A stretch of 43,668 bases of DNA from an uncultured Roseateles sp. (GTDB taxonomy: Bacteria; Pseudomonadota; Gammaproteobacteria; Burkholderiales; Burkholderiaceae_C), in the NCBI RefSeq assembly GCF_913777145.1, contig NZ_CAJYPS010000033.1:1-43668 (forward strand), in the 5' to 3' direction. Shown here piece after piece: positions 1 through 7,256 of the stretch (position 1 is its first letter; each line of letters starts with the position of its first letter). The notes beneath the pieces were generated by a model. It saw only the letters and a program-made list of their open reading frames with translations. It was not told the origin of the DNA and ran no database searches. A program made the translations under genes and the position numbers.

Positions 1-677
1 AGGCCTCCGGCCAGGCCGCCGAGGGCGGCGAGGCGGTCAAGGCCACGGTCTCGGCGATGAAGCAGATCGCCAGCAAGATCAACATCATCGACGACATCGC
101 CTACCAGACCAATCTGCTGGCGCTCAATGCCGCCATCGAGGCCGCCCGCGCCGGCGAGCACGGCAAGGGCTTCGCGGTCGTGGCCGCCGAGGTGCGCAAG
201 CTGGCCGAGCGCAGCCAGGTCGCCGCGCAGGAGATCAGCGAAGTGGCGTCGAGCAGCGTGGAGCTGGCCGAGCGCGCCGGCCGCCTGCTGGACGACATGG
301 TGCCCAGCATCCGCAAGACCTCGGACCTGGTGCAGGAGATCACCGCGGCCAGCGAGGAGCAGTCCTCGGGCGTGGGACAGATCAATGCCGCGGTCAGCCA
401 GCTCAGCCAGACCACGCAGCAGAACGCCAGCAGCTCCGAGGAGCTGGCCGCCACCGCCGAGGAAATGAGCTCGCAGGCCGAGCAGCTGCAGCAGACCATG
501 GGCTTCTTCAAGCTGGCCGGCGGCAGTGGCGGCACGCGCCGCCAGGCGCCGCTGCCGGCCCGCCACGCCAAGCCCAAGCTGGCCGGGCGGGCCCGCGCGG
601 CCGCCCCTCGCGCCCCGGCGCTGGCGCTGGCCGGTGACGAGGACGGCCTCGACGAGTCCCAGTTCGCCCGCTTCTGA
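1..677 (+). CDS. Methyl-accepting chemotaxis protein, C-terminal part (5' end outside window)
   Basis: The reading frame is already open at base 3 and ends with TGA at 675-677, so only the cytoplasmic signalling part is present. It shows the hairpin-tip motif of chemoreceptors (around [20 protein letters not shown]) followed by the long heptad-rich helix ([20 protein letters not shown]). Such proteins form trimers of dimers that control CheA through CheW. After the helix comes an Ala/Pro/Arg-rich linker of about 50 residues ending in ESQFARF. QFARF fits the aromatic pentapeptide tether (x-aromatic-x-x-aromatic) that binds CheR in other receptors. cheW starts 11 bases downstream, so it is the first visible gene of a chemosensory operon. 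The sensory domain and membrane segments cannot be seen. Confidence 0.95.
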   Translation, partial: ASGQAAEGGEAVKATVSAMKQIASKINIIDDIAYQTNLLALNAAIEAARAGEHGKGFAVVAAEVRKLAERSQVAAQEISEVASSSVELAERAGRLLDDMVPSIRKTSDLVQEITAASEEQSSGVGQINAAVSQLSQTTQQNASSSEELAATAEEMSSQAEQLQQTMGFFKLAGGSGGTRRQAPLPARHAKPKLAGRARAAAPRAPALALAGDEDGLDESQFARF

Positions 678-688
678 GGAGCCCCGCG

Positions 689-1222
689 ATGAACACCCCG
701 CAACCGTCCGCCGCCGCTGCGCTGCCCACGCAGTACCTGACCTTCAGCCTGGCCGGCGAGACCTTCGGCATGGGCATCCTGGGCATCAAGGAAATCATCG
801 AGTACCGCCCACAGACCGAGGTCCCCATGATGCCGCGCAGCGTGCGCGGCGTGATCAACCTGCGTGGCGCGGTCGTGCCCGTGATCGACCTGGCGGTGCG
901 CTTCGGCCGCCCCGCCAGCGTGGTGGGCAAGCGCAGCTGCATCGTCATCGTGGAGATCCCGGAAGACGAGGGCACGCAGATCGTCGGCGTGATGGTGGAT
1001 GCGGTCAGCGAGGTGCTGGACATCCCCGACACCGAGATCGAGGCCGCGCCCAGCTTCGGCACCCGCATAGGCCGCGAGTTCATCGCCGGCATCGGCAAGG
1101 TGCGCGGCAAGTTCGTGATCCTGCTCGACGTGGCGCGCGCGCTGTCGCTGGACGAGATAGGCGCGCTGACCCAGGGCACAACGGGCGCCGGCGAGCAGCC
1201 GGCGGAACTCGCGGACGCATGA
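689..1222 (+). CDS. cheW: Chemotaxis coupling protein CheW
   Basis: This encodes a 177-residue single-domain CheW-like protein. The core is recognisable from YLTFSLAGETFGMGILGIKEII near the N-terminus and MMPRSVRGVINLRGAVVPVIDL in the middle, which are family hallmarks. CheW bridges chemoreceptors and the kinase CheA in the signalling array. The ATG at 689 is preceded by a purine-rich GAGGAG. The stop TGA overlaps the ATG of cheR (1219-1222), suggesting translational coupling. The tail after the fold is short and Ala/Glu-rich. No cheA is visible, so it must lie upstream of the window or elsewhere. Confidence 0.96.
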   Translation: MNTPQPSAAAALPTQYLTFSLAGETFGMGILGIKEIIEYRPQTEVPMMPRSVRGVINLRGAVVPVIDLAVRFGRPASVVGKRSCIVIVEIPEDEGTQIVGVMVDAVSEVLDIPDTEIEAAPSFGTRIGREFIAGIGKVRGKFVILLDVARALSLDEIGALTQGTTGAGEQPAELADA

Positions 1223-2037
1223 GCGCAGTCACGCTGACGGACGCGGAATTCGCGCAATTCCAGCGCTTCATCTTCGATGCGGCCGGCATCTCGCTGTCCA
1301 GCGCCAAGAAGGCGCTGGTCACCGGGCGGCTGGCCAAGCGCGTCAGCCACCACGGCTGCACGAGCTACACGGACTACCTGGACCTGGTGCTGGGCGGCGG
1401 GGCCAAGGGCGAGATGCAGATCGCCATCGATCTGCTGACCACCAATGAAACCTATTTCTTCCGCGAGCCCAAGCATTTCGAGCTGCTGCGCCGCCTGGCC
1501 CAGCAGGCCCGCGAGGCGCGCCGGCCGCTGCGCGTGTGGAGCGCTGCCTGCAGCAGCGGCGAAGAGGTCTACAGCATCGCGATGGTGCTGGACGACTGCC
1601 TGGGCGAGCTGGGCTGGGAGGTGATGGGCTCGGACATCAGCACGCGCGTGTTGCAGCGCGCACGCAGCGGCCACTACCCGCTGGAGCGCACCACCCAGGT
1701 GCCCCAGCCCTATCTGAAGCGCTACTGCCTGCGCGGCTTCGGGCGCCACGAGGGCACGCTGCTGGTCGATAGAGCACTGCGTGAGCGCGTGCAGTTCGCG
1801 CAGATCAACCTGATGGAGAGCGTGCCCCGCACCAACGCCTTCGACCTGGTGTTCCTGCGCAACGTGATGATCTATTTCAACGGCGACACCAAGCGCCAGG
1901 TGGTGGCCCGCATCCTGACCGCGCTCAAGCCCGGCGGCCACCTGGTGATCGGCCACTCCGAGAACCTCAACGGCATCAACGACGAGGTGCGACTGGTGGC
2001 GCCCTCGGTCTACCGAAAGCCCGACGCCGCCGCATGA
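1219..2037 (+). CDS. cheR: Chemoreceptor methyltransferase CheR (first copy)
   Basis: This 272-residue protein is a full-length S-adenosylmethionine-dependent glutamate methyltransferase acting on chemoreceptor signalling helices. Visible motifs are NETYFFREPKHFELL (family signature), VWSAACSSGEEVYSIAMVL (SAM-binding glycine-rich loop), GSDISTRVLQRARSGHYP and FDLVFLRNVMIYFN. The N-terminal helical subdomain that contacts receptors is present. The start ATG overlaps the cheW stop, and its own stop overlaps the cheD ATG by four bases. The C-terminal pentapeptide on the adjacent receptor may be its docking site, which is an inference. A second cheR lies at 20130, so the organism has more than one adaptation system. 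Confidence 0.97.
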   Translation: MSAVTLTDAEFAQFQRFIFDAAGISLSSAKKALVTGRLAKRVSHHGCTSYTDYLDLVLGGGAKGEMQIAIDLLTTNETYFFREPKHFELLRRLAQQAREARRPLRVWSAACSSGEEVYSIAMVLDDCLGELGWEVMGSDISTRVLQRARSGHYPLERTTQVPQPYLKRYCLRGFGRHEGTLLVDRALRERVQFAQINLMESVPRTNAFDLVFLRNVMIYFNGDTKRQVVARILTALKPGGHLVIGHSENLNGINDEVRLVAPSVYRKPDAAA

Positions 2038-2546
2038 CGCAGACCACGGTCCACCTGGCCCCCGGCGACTACTTCGTCGGCGACGCGCGCTACCGCGTGC
2101 GTACGCTGCTGGGCTCCTGCGTGTCCATCACGCTGTGGCACGCTGGCCAGCGCCGCGGCGCGATGTCGCACTTCCTGCTGGCCGACCGCCCCGACCGGCC
2201 GCATGCGCCCGACCTGCTGCGCCTGGATGGCCGCTACGGCGACGAGGCGCTCACGCTGATGCTGCGCCGGCTGGCGCGGCACGACATCCGCCCGCAGGAC
2301 TGCCAGGCCAAGGTCTTCGGCGGCGCCGACATGTTCCCGCGCGCCCGGTCCCCACGCCGTCCGGCGGTCGGCCGGCGCAACGGCGACGCCGCCACCCGGA
2401 TGCTGGCGCGCTGCGGCATCGAGGTGGTCAGCACCAGCCTGTTCGGCAGCGGCTACCGGGTCATCGTGTTCGACATCGCGACCGGCGACGTCTGGGCCCG
2501 CCAGGCCGGCCAGGCCGAGCAGCCCGCCGCGCAGGAGGTGGAGTGA
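2034..2546 (+). CDS. cheD: Chemoreceptor glutamine deamidase CheD (first copy)
   Basis: The 170-residue product matches the CheD family, which deamidates specific glutamines of chemoreceptors and in some species interacts with CheC. The catalytic Thr-Cys-His arrangement is visible as RTLLGSCV (Thr and Cys) and AMSHFLL (His). AKVFGGADMF follows as a family motif, and the C-terminus carries the usual domain with RRNGDAATRMLARCGIEV. The ATG overlaps the stop of cheR by four bases, and the next gene starts four bases after the stop, so this sits inside a coupled operon. No cheC is visible in the window. Confidence 0.93.
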   Translation: MTQTTVHLAPGDYFVGDARYRVRTLLGSCVSITLWHAGQRRGAMSHFLLADRPDRPHAPDLLRLDGRYGDEALTLMLRRLARHDIRPQDCQAKVFGGADMFPRARSPRRPAVGRRNGDAATRMLARCGIEVVSTSLFGSGYRVIVFDIATGDVWARQAGQAEQPAAQEVE

Positions 2547-2550
2547 GGCC

Positions 2551-3804
2551 ATGGTGGCACGCATCGCCTCCCTGTTGATCGCCGAGGACAGCAAGGTGCA
2601 GCGCCAGCACCTCGCGTCGCTGTGCCACGAGCTGGGCGTGCAGGAGGTACACGAGGCGGCCAACGGCGCCGAGGCCCTGGCGCTGCTGGGCCGGCTGCCA
2701 CGCCTGCCGGACGCGATGCTGATCGACCTGGAGATGCCGGTGATGGACGGCGTGGAGCTGATCCAGCACCTGCAGGCGCGCCGGCTGCAGGTGCCTTTCG
2801 TGATTGCGTCCATGCGTGAATCGGCACTGCTGACCTCGGTGCTGGAGATGGCGCGAGCCCACGGCCACCGCGTCGGCGCGGCGCTGCGCAAGCCGCTGTC
2901 GCTGGAGCCGCTGCGCGGCGCGCTGCTGGCCTGCCTGGAAAGCCCGCCCGAGACCCCGCGCCGCACGCCCGCGCCGCTGGCCGATCCGCAGGCGCTGGAG
3001 CGCGCCATCCATGCGGGCGAGCTGCAGGTGCACTACCAGCCCAAGGTGGACATACGCAGCGGCCTGATCCGCGGCGCCGAGGTGCTGGCCCGCTGGCCCG
3101 ACCCGGCGGGCGGCTTCATTGCACCCGACCGCTTCATCCCGGTGGCCGAGGAGCATGGGCTGATCCATGCGCTGACGCTGTCGGTGCTGGAGCAGGCCTG
3201 CGCGCAGGCCGCGCAGTGGAAGGCCAAGGGCCTGGCGCTGAGCCTGGCGGTCAATCTGTCGCCGCAGCTGCTGGATTCGCAGGCGCTGGTGGGCGAGCTG
3301 GGCGAGGTGGTGAACCGCCACCGGCTGCGCCCCGAGGAGCTGGTGCTGGAGATCACCGAGGGCGCGCTGATCTCCAGCGAGGGCCTGGCGCTGGGCACGC
3401 TGGCGCGCCTGCGCATGCACGGCTACGGCCTGGCCATCGACGACTACGGCACCGGCTTCTCGTCCATGCAGCAGCTCTCGCGCATCCCCTTCACCGAGCT
3501 GAAGATAGACCGCAGCTTCGTGCATGGTGCGCATGCAGACGAGCACCTGCGCGTGCTGCTGCACTCCGCCATCGAGATGGCCGCGCGCCTGGGCCTGACC
3601 AGCGTGGCCGAGGGCATGGAAACGCTGGAGGACTGGGCGCTGCTGCGCCGCTACGGCTGCAACATGGGTCAGGGCTGGCTGATCGGCAAGGCCATGCCGG
3701 CGGCCGAGCTGCCCGCCTGGCTGCGCCAGCACCGCCAGCGCCTGCCCACGCTGCGCGCCGCCCGCTCCACCGCCCCCATCACCGAGCACGGAGCCCTGCG
3801 ATGA
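2551..3804 (+). CDS. Response regulator with receiver and EAL (c-di-GMP phosphodiesterase) domains
   Basis: The 417-residue protein has an N-terminal receiver (about 5-130) with acidic pocket EDS, phosphoacceptor Asp59 in [11 protein letters not shown] and Lys in ALRKPLS, then an EAL domain (about 145-400). EAL enzymes hydrolyse cyclic di-GMP to pGpG. The signature reads AEVLARW, so the motif is EVL rather than EAL, but the metal-binding Glu is kept. The other catalytic positions are present: [33 protein letters not shown] and VAEGMET. The enzyme is therefore predicted active and phosphorylation-controlled. It lies between cheD and cheB and its TGA overlaps the cheB ATG, which suggests that CheA signalling also lowers c-di-GMP. 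This link is inferred from the operon. Confidence 0.92.
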   Translation: MVARIASLLIAEDSKVQRQHLASLCHELGVQEVHEAANGAEALALLGRLPRLPDAMLIDLEMPVMDGVELIQHLQARRLQVPFVIASMRESALLTSVLEMARAHGHRVGAALRKPLSLEPLRGALLACLESPPETPRRTPAPLADPQALERAIHAGELQVHYQPKVDIRSGLIRGAEVLARWPDPAGGFIAPDRFIPVAEEHGLIHALTLSVLEQACAQAAQWKAKGLALSLAVNLSPQLLDSQALVGELGEVVNRHRLRPEELVLEITEGALISSEGLALGTLARLRMHGYGLAIDDYGTGFSSMQQLSRIPFTELKIDRSFVHGAHADEHLRVLLHSAIEMAARLGLTSVAEGMETLEDWALLRRYGCNMGQGWLIGKAMPAAELPAWLRQHRQRLPTLRAARSTAPITEHGALR

Positions 3805-4886
3805 AGCCCGCCATCAAGACCCTGGTGGTCGACGACTCCGCCGTGGTGCGCCAGGTGCTCAGCGGCCTGCTGGGCGAGGCGCCCGATATCGAGGTGATCG
3901 CCGCCTGCGCCGACCCGCTGCTGGCGCGCGAGCGCATGCGCATGCAGTGGCCCGACGTCATCGTGCTGGACGTGGAGATGCCGCGCATGGACGGCATCAC
4001 CTTCCTGCGCCAGATCATGGCCCAGCGCCCCACGCCGGTGGTGATCTGCTCCACGCTGACCGAGCAGGGCGCCAAGACCACCATCGAAGCCATGGCCGCC
4101 GGCGCGGTGGCCATCGTCACCAAGCCCAAGATAGGCCTCAAGCAGTTCCTGCTGGACGCCGGCGACGAGCTGATCGCCGCGGTCCGCGCCGCCGCACGCG
4201 CCAACGTGAGGCGGCTGGTGCCCGGCACACCGGCCCCAGCCGCTGCGGGCGCACCGACCAAGCTCAACGCGGACGCCATCCTGCCGCCCGCCGCCAGCCA
4301 GGCCATGGTGCAGACCACCGAGCGCATCGTCGCCATCGGCACCTCCACGGGCGGTACGCAGGCACTGGAGCAGGTGCTGACCGCCCTGCCCCGCGTGAGC
4401 CCCGGCCTGGTCATCGTGCAGCACATGCCCGAGAAATTCACCGCCGCGTTCGCCGCGCGCCTGGACGGGCTGTGCGAGATCAGCGTGAAGGAGGCCGCCA
4501 GCGGTGACCGTGTCGTGCCCGGCCGCGCGCTGATCGCCCCGGGCGGCCGCCATCTGCTGCTGCGCCGCAGCGGCGCGCAATACCACGTGGACGTGGTGGA
4601 CGGCCCGCTGGTGAACCGCCACCGGCCGTCGGTGGACGTGCTGTTCCGCTCGGTCGCCAAGGCCGCCGGCGCGAATGCGCTGGGCATCATCATGACCGGC
4701 ATGGGTGACGACGGCGCCGCCGGTCTGCTGGAGATGCGCCAGGCCGGCGCCGCCACGCTGGGCCAGGACGAGGCCAGCTGCGTGGTCTACGGCATGCCCA
4801 AGGAAGCGCTGAAGAAGGGCGCGGTCGCGCGCCAGGTGGCGCTGGGCCAGATCGCCGCCGAGATCACCGCGCTGCGGCTGCGCTGA
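3801..4886 (+). CDS. cheB: Chemotaxis response regulator and receptor methylesterase CheB (first copy)
   Basis: This 361-residue protein has a receiver domain (1-125, phosphoacceptor Asp57 in [11 protein letters not shown]), a linker, and a C-terminal methylesterase/deamidase domain (about 170-355). The catalytic Ser-His-Asp set is visible in [16 protein letters not shown] and MTGMGDDG. It removes methyl groups from receptor glutamates when phosphorylated by CheA. The start ATG at 3801 overlaps the upstream stop. The same frame is open further upstream but without family similarity. It is the last gene of the chemosensory operon, and about 380 bases without a gene follow it. Confidence 0.97.
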   Translation: MKPAIKTLVVDDSAVVRQVLSGLLGEAPDIEVIAACADPLLARERMRMQWPDVIVLDVEMPRMDGITFLRQIMAQRPTPVVICSTLTEQGAKTTIEAMAAGAVAIVTKPKIGLKQFLLDAGDELIAAVRAAARANVRRLVPGTPAPAAAGAPTKLNADAILPPAASQAMVQTTERIVAIGTSTGGTQALEQVLTALPRVSPGLVIVQHMPEKFTAAFAARLDGLCEISVKEAASGDRVVPGRALIAPGGRHLLLRRSGAQYHVDVVDGPLVNRHRPSVDVLFRSVAKAAGANALGIIMTGMGDDGAAGLLEMRQAGAATLGQDEASCVVYGMPKEALKKGAVARQVALGQIAAEITALRLR

Positions 4887-5268
4887 GCGCCCCATGGGCG
4901 CGCCGGCGCCGTGCCATCGGGGCGCCGGAGGGCACGCGGCGGGATGGCGGCCTCACACCTTGGTATGAGCGCGCGGCCCCGCCGCAGGGACTGCCCCCCC
5001 GTCACAGACCCCATGCTCCCCCGGGAATAGGGCAGTCAGCCCCCCGGCGAACTCCCCCATCGGGATGAGGCCCCCATACCAAGTCACGATGGCGAGACCT
5101 GCCCCCGCCCGCCTATTCTGCGACCACGCTTCAGTCATGCCACCTGAGGCGCCGGCGGAGCCCCAGGGCTTGTCATCGGCCCCTCCCGAGCATCACCGCT
5201 CGGGGAAGCACCGCCCAGCAAGACGGACAACGTGGCAGGAACACAAGAGAGTGATAGGAGTCTCCACC
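4887..5268. promoter_or_regulatory. Gene-free stretch with a 9-bp inverted repeat (CTTGGTATG)
   Basis: No credible gene is seen between cheB and the LuxR-type regulator. The strand is C/G-rich with several C runs. CTTGGTATG at 4959-4967 recurs as its exact reverse complement CATACCAAG at 5075-5083. A related TATACCAAG lies at 6565-6573, before the lone-receiver gene. A TATTCT that could serve as a -10 lies at 5114-5119, with the second repeat arm about 31 bases upstream of it, but no good -35 is seen. The repeats could bind one of the nearby helix-turn-helix regulators. This is a guess from position only. Confidence 0.35.
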
Positions 5269-5895
5269 ATGCTGAATTGGCCTTCGCAGCGCATCCAGGT
5301 TCGCGTTCGCTATGTCGACCCCCTGGTGGCGGCCGGACTGACCACCGTGCTGTCCCAGCAGATCGACATGGAGGTGCTGCCGGACGACGACGACGCACCC
5401 CTGGGCGCGCAGGTGGTGGTGGCCGACTACGAGCAGGCGCTGACGCTGGCCACCCGACGCGAAGGCCAGAACGCACCGCCGGACGCCGCGGTGAAGGTGC
5501 TGGTGGTCACGCCCAACGACCGCGAGAACGATGTGCGCTCGGCACTGGACGCGGGTGTGGACGGCTACCTGGAGCTGGGCTGCCAGGTCGGGGAACTGAT
5601 CTCGGGCGTGCGCCAGCTCGCCCGGGGCTCTCGCTACCTGAGCCAGATGGCGGCCTCGCGCATCGCGTCCAGCATAGGCCGCTCCACGCTGACCCAACGC
5701 GAGATGGATGTGCTGTGCCTGGTGGCCCGCGGCCACAGCAACAAGGTCGTGGCCCAGAAGCTGGACATCTCGGCCGGCACCGTGAAGGCGCACATGAAGG
5801 CCATCCTGGGCAAGCTGAACGCGAGCACGCGCACCGAAGCCGCCAGCATCGCGCAGCAGCGCGGCCTGATCGCCGGCGGGGCCCGGCCGTCCTGA
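5269..5895 (+). CDS. LuxR/NarL-type transcriptional regulator with atypical receiver
   Basis: The 208-residue product ends in a clear LuxR helix-turn-helix (LTQREMDVLCLVARGHSNKV, then DISAGTVKAHMKAILGKL). The N-terminal 125 residues resemble a receiver but are unusual. The acidic pair of the pocket reads YVDP, the putative phosphoacceptor lies in VVVADYEQ, and the conserved Lys after GYL is replaced (GYLELGCQ). Phosphorylation may thus be lost or altered. I chose ATG 5269, preceded by GATAGGAG, because the frame upstream of it shows no family similarity. It sits near the FixJ-type regulator and large sensor kinase on the opposite strand and may belong to that circuit. Confidence 0.88.
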   Translation: MLNWPSQRIQVRVRYVDPLVAAGLTTVLSQQIDMEVLPDDDDAPLGAQVVVADYEQALTLATRREGQNAPPDAAVKVLVVTPNDRENDVRSALDAGVDGYLELGCQVGELISGVRQLARGSRYLSQMAASRIASSIGRSTLTQREMDVLCLVARGHSNKVVAQKLDISAGTVKAHMKAILGKLNASTRTEAASIAQQRGLIAGGARPS

Positions 5896-5899
5896 CGCC

Positions 5900-5925
5900 A
5901 GCAGGCCCCTCTGGCAGGGGCTGCT
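5900..5925. terminator. Hairpin after the LuxR-type regulator gene
   Basis: AGCAGGCCCCT (5900-5910) pairs with AGGGGCTGCT (5916-5925) with one bulged G, just after the stop at 5895. There is no U-run, so it is only a terminator-like hairpin between two convergent genes. Confidence 0.4.
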
Positions 5926-6001
5926 CACCCCGGAACGCATGACCTGACCCTGGCAACGGCCGGGGTCGGGTCTTGTCGCATCTGGCGCCCGCCAAGGCAG
6001 G

Positions 6002-6020
6002 CCGGCCCGTGCCGGGCCGG
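6002..6020. terminator. Perfect 8-bp GC hairpin between convergent genes
   Basis: CCGGCCCG (6002-6009) and CGGGCCGG (6013-6020) form a perfect stem with a three-base loop, six bases beyond the stop of the minus-strand receiver gene. No T-run follows on either strand. Confidence 0.4.
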
Positions 6021-6026
6021 ATCCGA

Positions 6027-6437
6027 TCAGACGAAGGGCGGGCAGCGCAGCGCCTGGGCGATGCAGCGCATCATGTCCTGGGTGCTGAAGGGCTTGTTGA
6101 GCAGGCAGGCCACGCCGGCCTGAGCCGCCATCTCGGCGTAACCCTCGCGCTTGTGCGCGGTCATGAAAATGACCGGGAAGGTGTAGCCACGCGCGCGCAG
6201 CTCGCGGCACAGCTGGAAGCCGTCCAGGCCCGGCATCACCACATCGGTGAGCAGGCATCCGACCTCGTCCAGACCGCCATGGGCCAGCAGCGCCTCGGCG
6301 CTGGGGAACAGGTCCACCTCGAGATCGAAGGACTTGAGCAGGCTGTTGAGTGCCGTCCGCACGGACTCATCATCATCAACAACGGCAACAACCCGTTCGC
6401 GTTTCAAAGTGGCGTCTCCTGGTATTGCCGGTGTCAC
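6027..6437 (-). CDS. Single-domain response regulator (FixJ-like receiver)
   Basis: The 136-residue protein is a receiver alone. It has VVDDDESVR (acidic pocket), LLTDVVMPGLDGF (phosphoacceptor Asp), FMTAHK (conserved Thr) and LLNKPFS (conserved Lys), and no output domain. Such proteins act through protein contacts or as phosphate sinks. Sequence style is closest to FixJ-type receivers like that of the gene just upstream on the same strand (6614-7255). A 176-base gap separates the two genes, so it may have its own promoter. Its partner is probably the histidine kinase at 7257-12449, from position only. Confidence 0.9.
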   Translation of the reverse strand: MTPAIPGDATLKRERVVAVVDDDESVRTALNSLLKSFDLEVDLFPSAEALLAHGGLDEVGCLLTDVVMPGLDGFQLCRELRARGYTFPVIFMTAHKREGYAEMAAQAGVACLLNKPFSTQDMMRCIAQALRCPPFV

Positions 6438-6597
6438 TCTACGAATCCATCCAAGCGACGAGCGACGAGGCTACGGAGACGCCCGCCGTCGTGCGCCGCC
6501 ACCGAAGCTCGAGGAAACGCTGCTGGTAGCCGCCACTCTAGGGCGAAAGGCCGCGTCTGACAGCTATACCAAGGCATGATTGAAGCCACCCTCGGGC

Positions 6598-6621
6598 AGA
6601 CCTCAGCAAAGGCTCAGGTCT
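6598..6621 (-). terminator. Hairpin overlapping the stop codon of the FixJ-type regulator
   Basis: AGACCTCAGC (6598-6607) and GCTCAGGTCT (6612-6621) pair with one C-C mismatch around a four-base loop. The stop codon of the minus-strand gene lies within it. No U-run follows, so termination is uncertain. Confidence 0.35.
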
Positions 6622-7255
6622 GGATGGGACAGACGCCGAGCTGCTGCGCCAGCACCACCAGCTTGGCCAGAGAATCTGCCTCCATCTTGCGCATCACCTG
6701 TGCGCGATGGATCTTCACCGTGATCTCGCTGATGTCCAGCTGGTCGGCGATCTGCTTGTTCAGGCAGCCGGCCGACACCAGGGTCATGACCTCGCGCTCG
6801 CGCGGGGTCAGCGTGTCGTAGCGGGCGCGCACCGACACGACCTGCTGGTCGCGGGCGCGCCGTGCCGCGTCCTTGTCGAGCGCCGCGATCACCGCATCGA
6901 GCAGTTCCTGCTCGCGGAAAGGCTTGGCCAGGAAATGCTCTGCGCCGGCCTTCATCGCGGTGACGGTCATCGGAATGTCGCCATGACCGGTGATGAAGAT
7001 CACCGGCACCGGATTGCCCCGCCGCACCAGCAATGCCTGCGCATCCAGGCCGCTCGCGCCCCGCAGCCGGACGTCCAGGATGATGCAGGCCGGACGGTCG
7101 GGGAACTGGAACTGCTCCAACTCGGCGGCCGACGACAGCACCGCCACCTCGGCCCCCAGCGAGCGGAACAGGCTGCTCAGCGCGGCCCGGACCTTTTCAT
7201 CATCGTCCACGACGACCACACAGCTGTCCTCGAACGAGGTACCCGCAACCCCCAT
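6614..7255 (-). CDS. FixJ-type response regulator, LuxR helix-turn-helix output
   Basis: The 213-residue protein has an N-terminal receiver (VVVVDDDEKVR; phosphoacceptor Asp in CIILDVRLRGASG; FITGHGDIPM; FLAKPFREQE). A LuxR-type DNA-binding domain follows (LTPREREVMTLVSAGCLNKQ, then DISEITVKIHRAQVMRKM). All receiver catalytic residues are present, unlike the regulator at 5269. It starts one base after the stop of the large sensor kinase gene on the same strand, so the two are almost certainly co-transcribed and a cognate pair. The target genes are unknown. Confidence 0.95.
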   Translation of the reverse strand: MGVAGTSFEDSCVVVVDDDEKVRAALSSLFRSLGAEVAVLSSAAELEQFQFPDRPACIILDVRLRGASGLDAQALLVRRGNPVPVIFITGHGDIPMTVTAMKAGAEHFLAKPFREQELLDAVIAALDKDAARRARDQQVVSVRARYDTLTPREREVMTLVSAGCLNKQIADQLDISEITVKIHRAQVMRKMEADSLAKLVVLAQQLGVCPIQT

Positions 7256-7256
7256 C

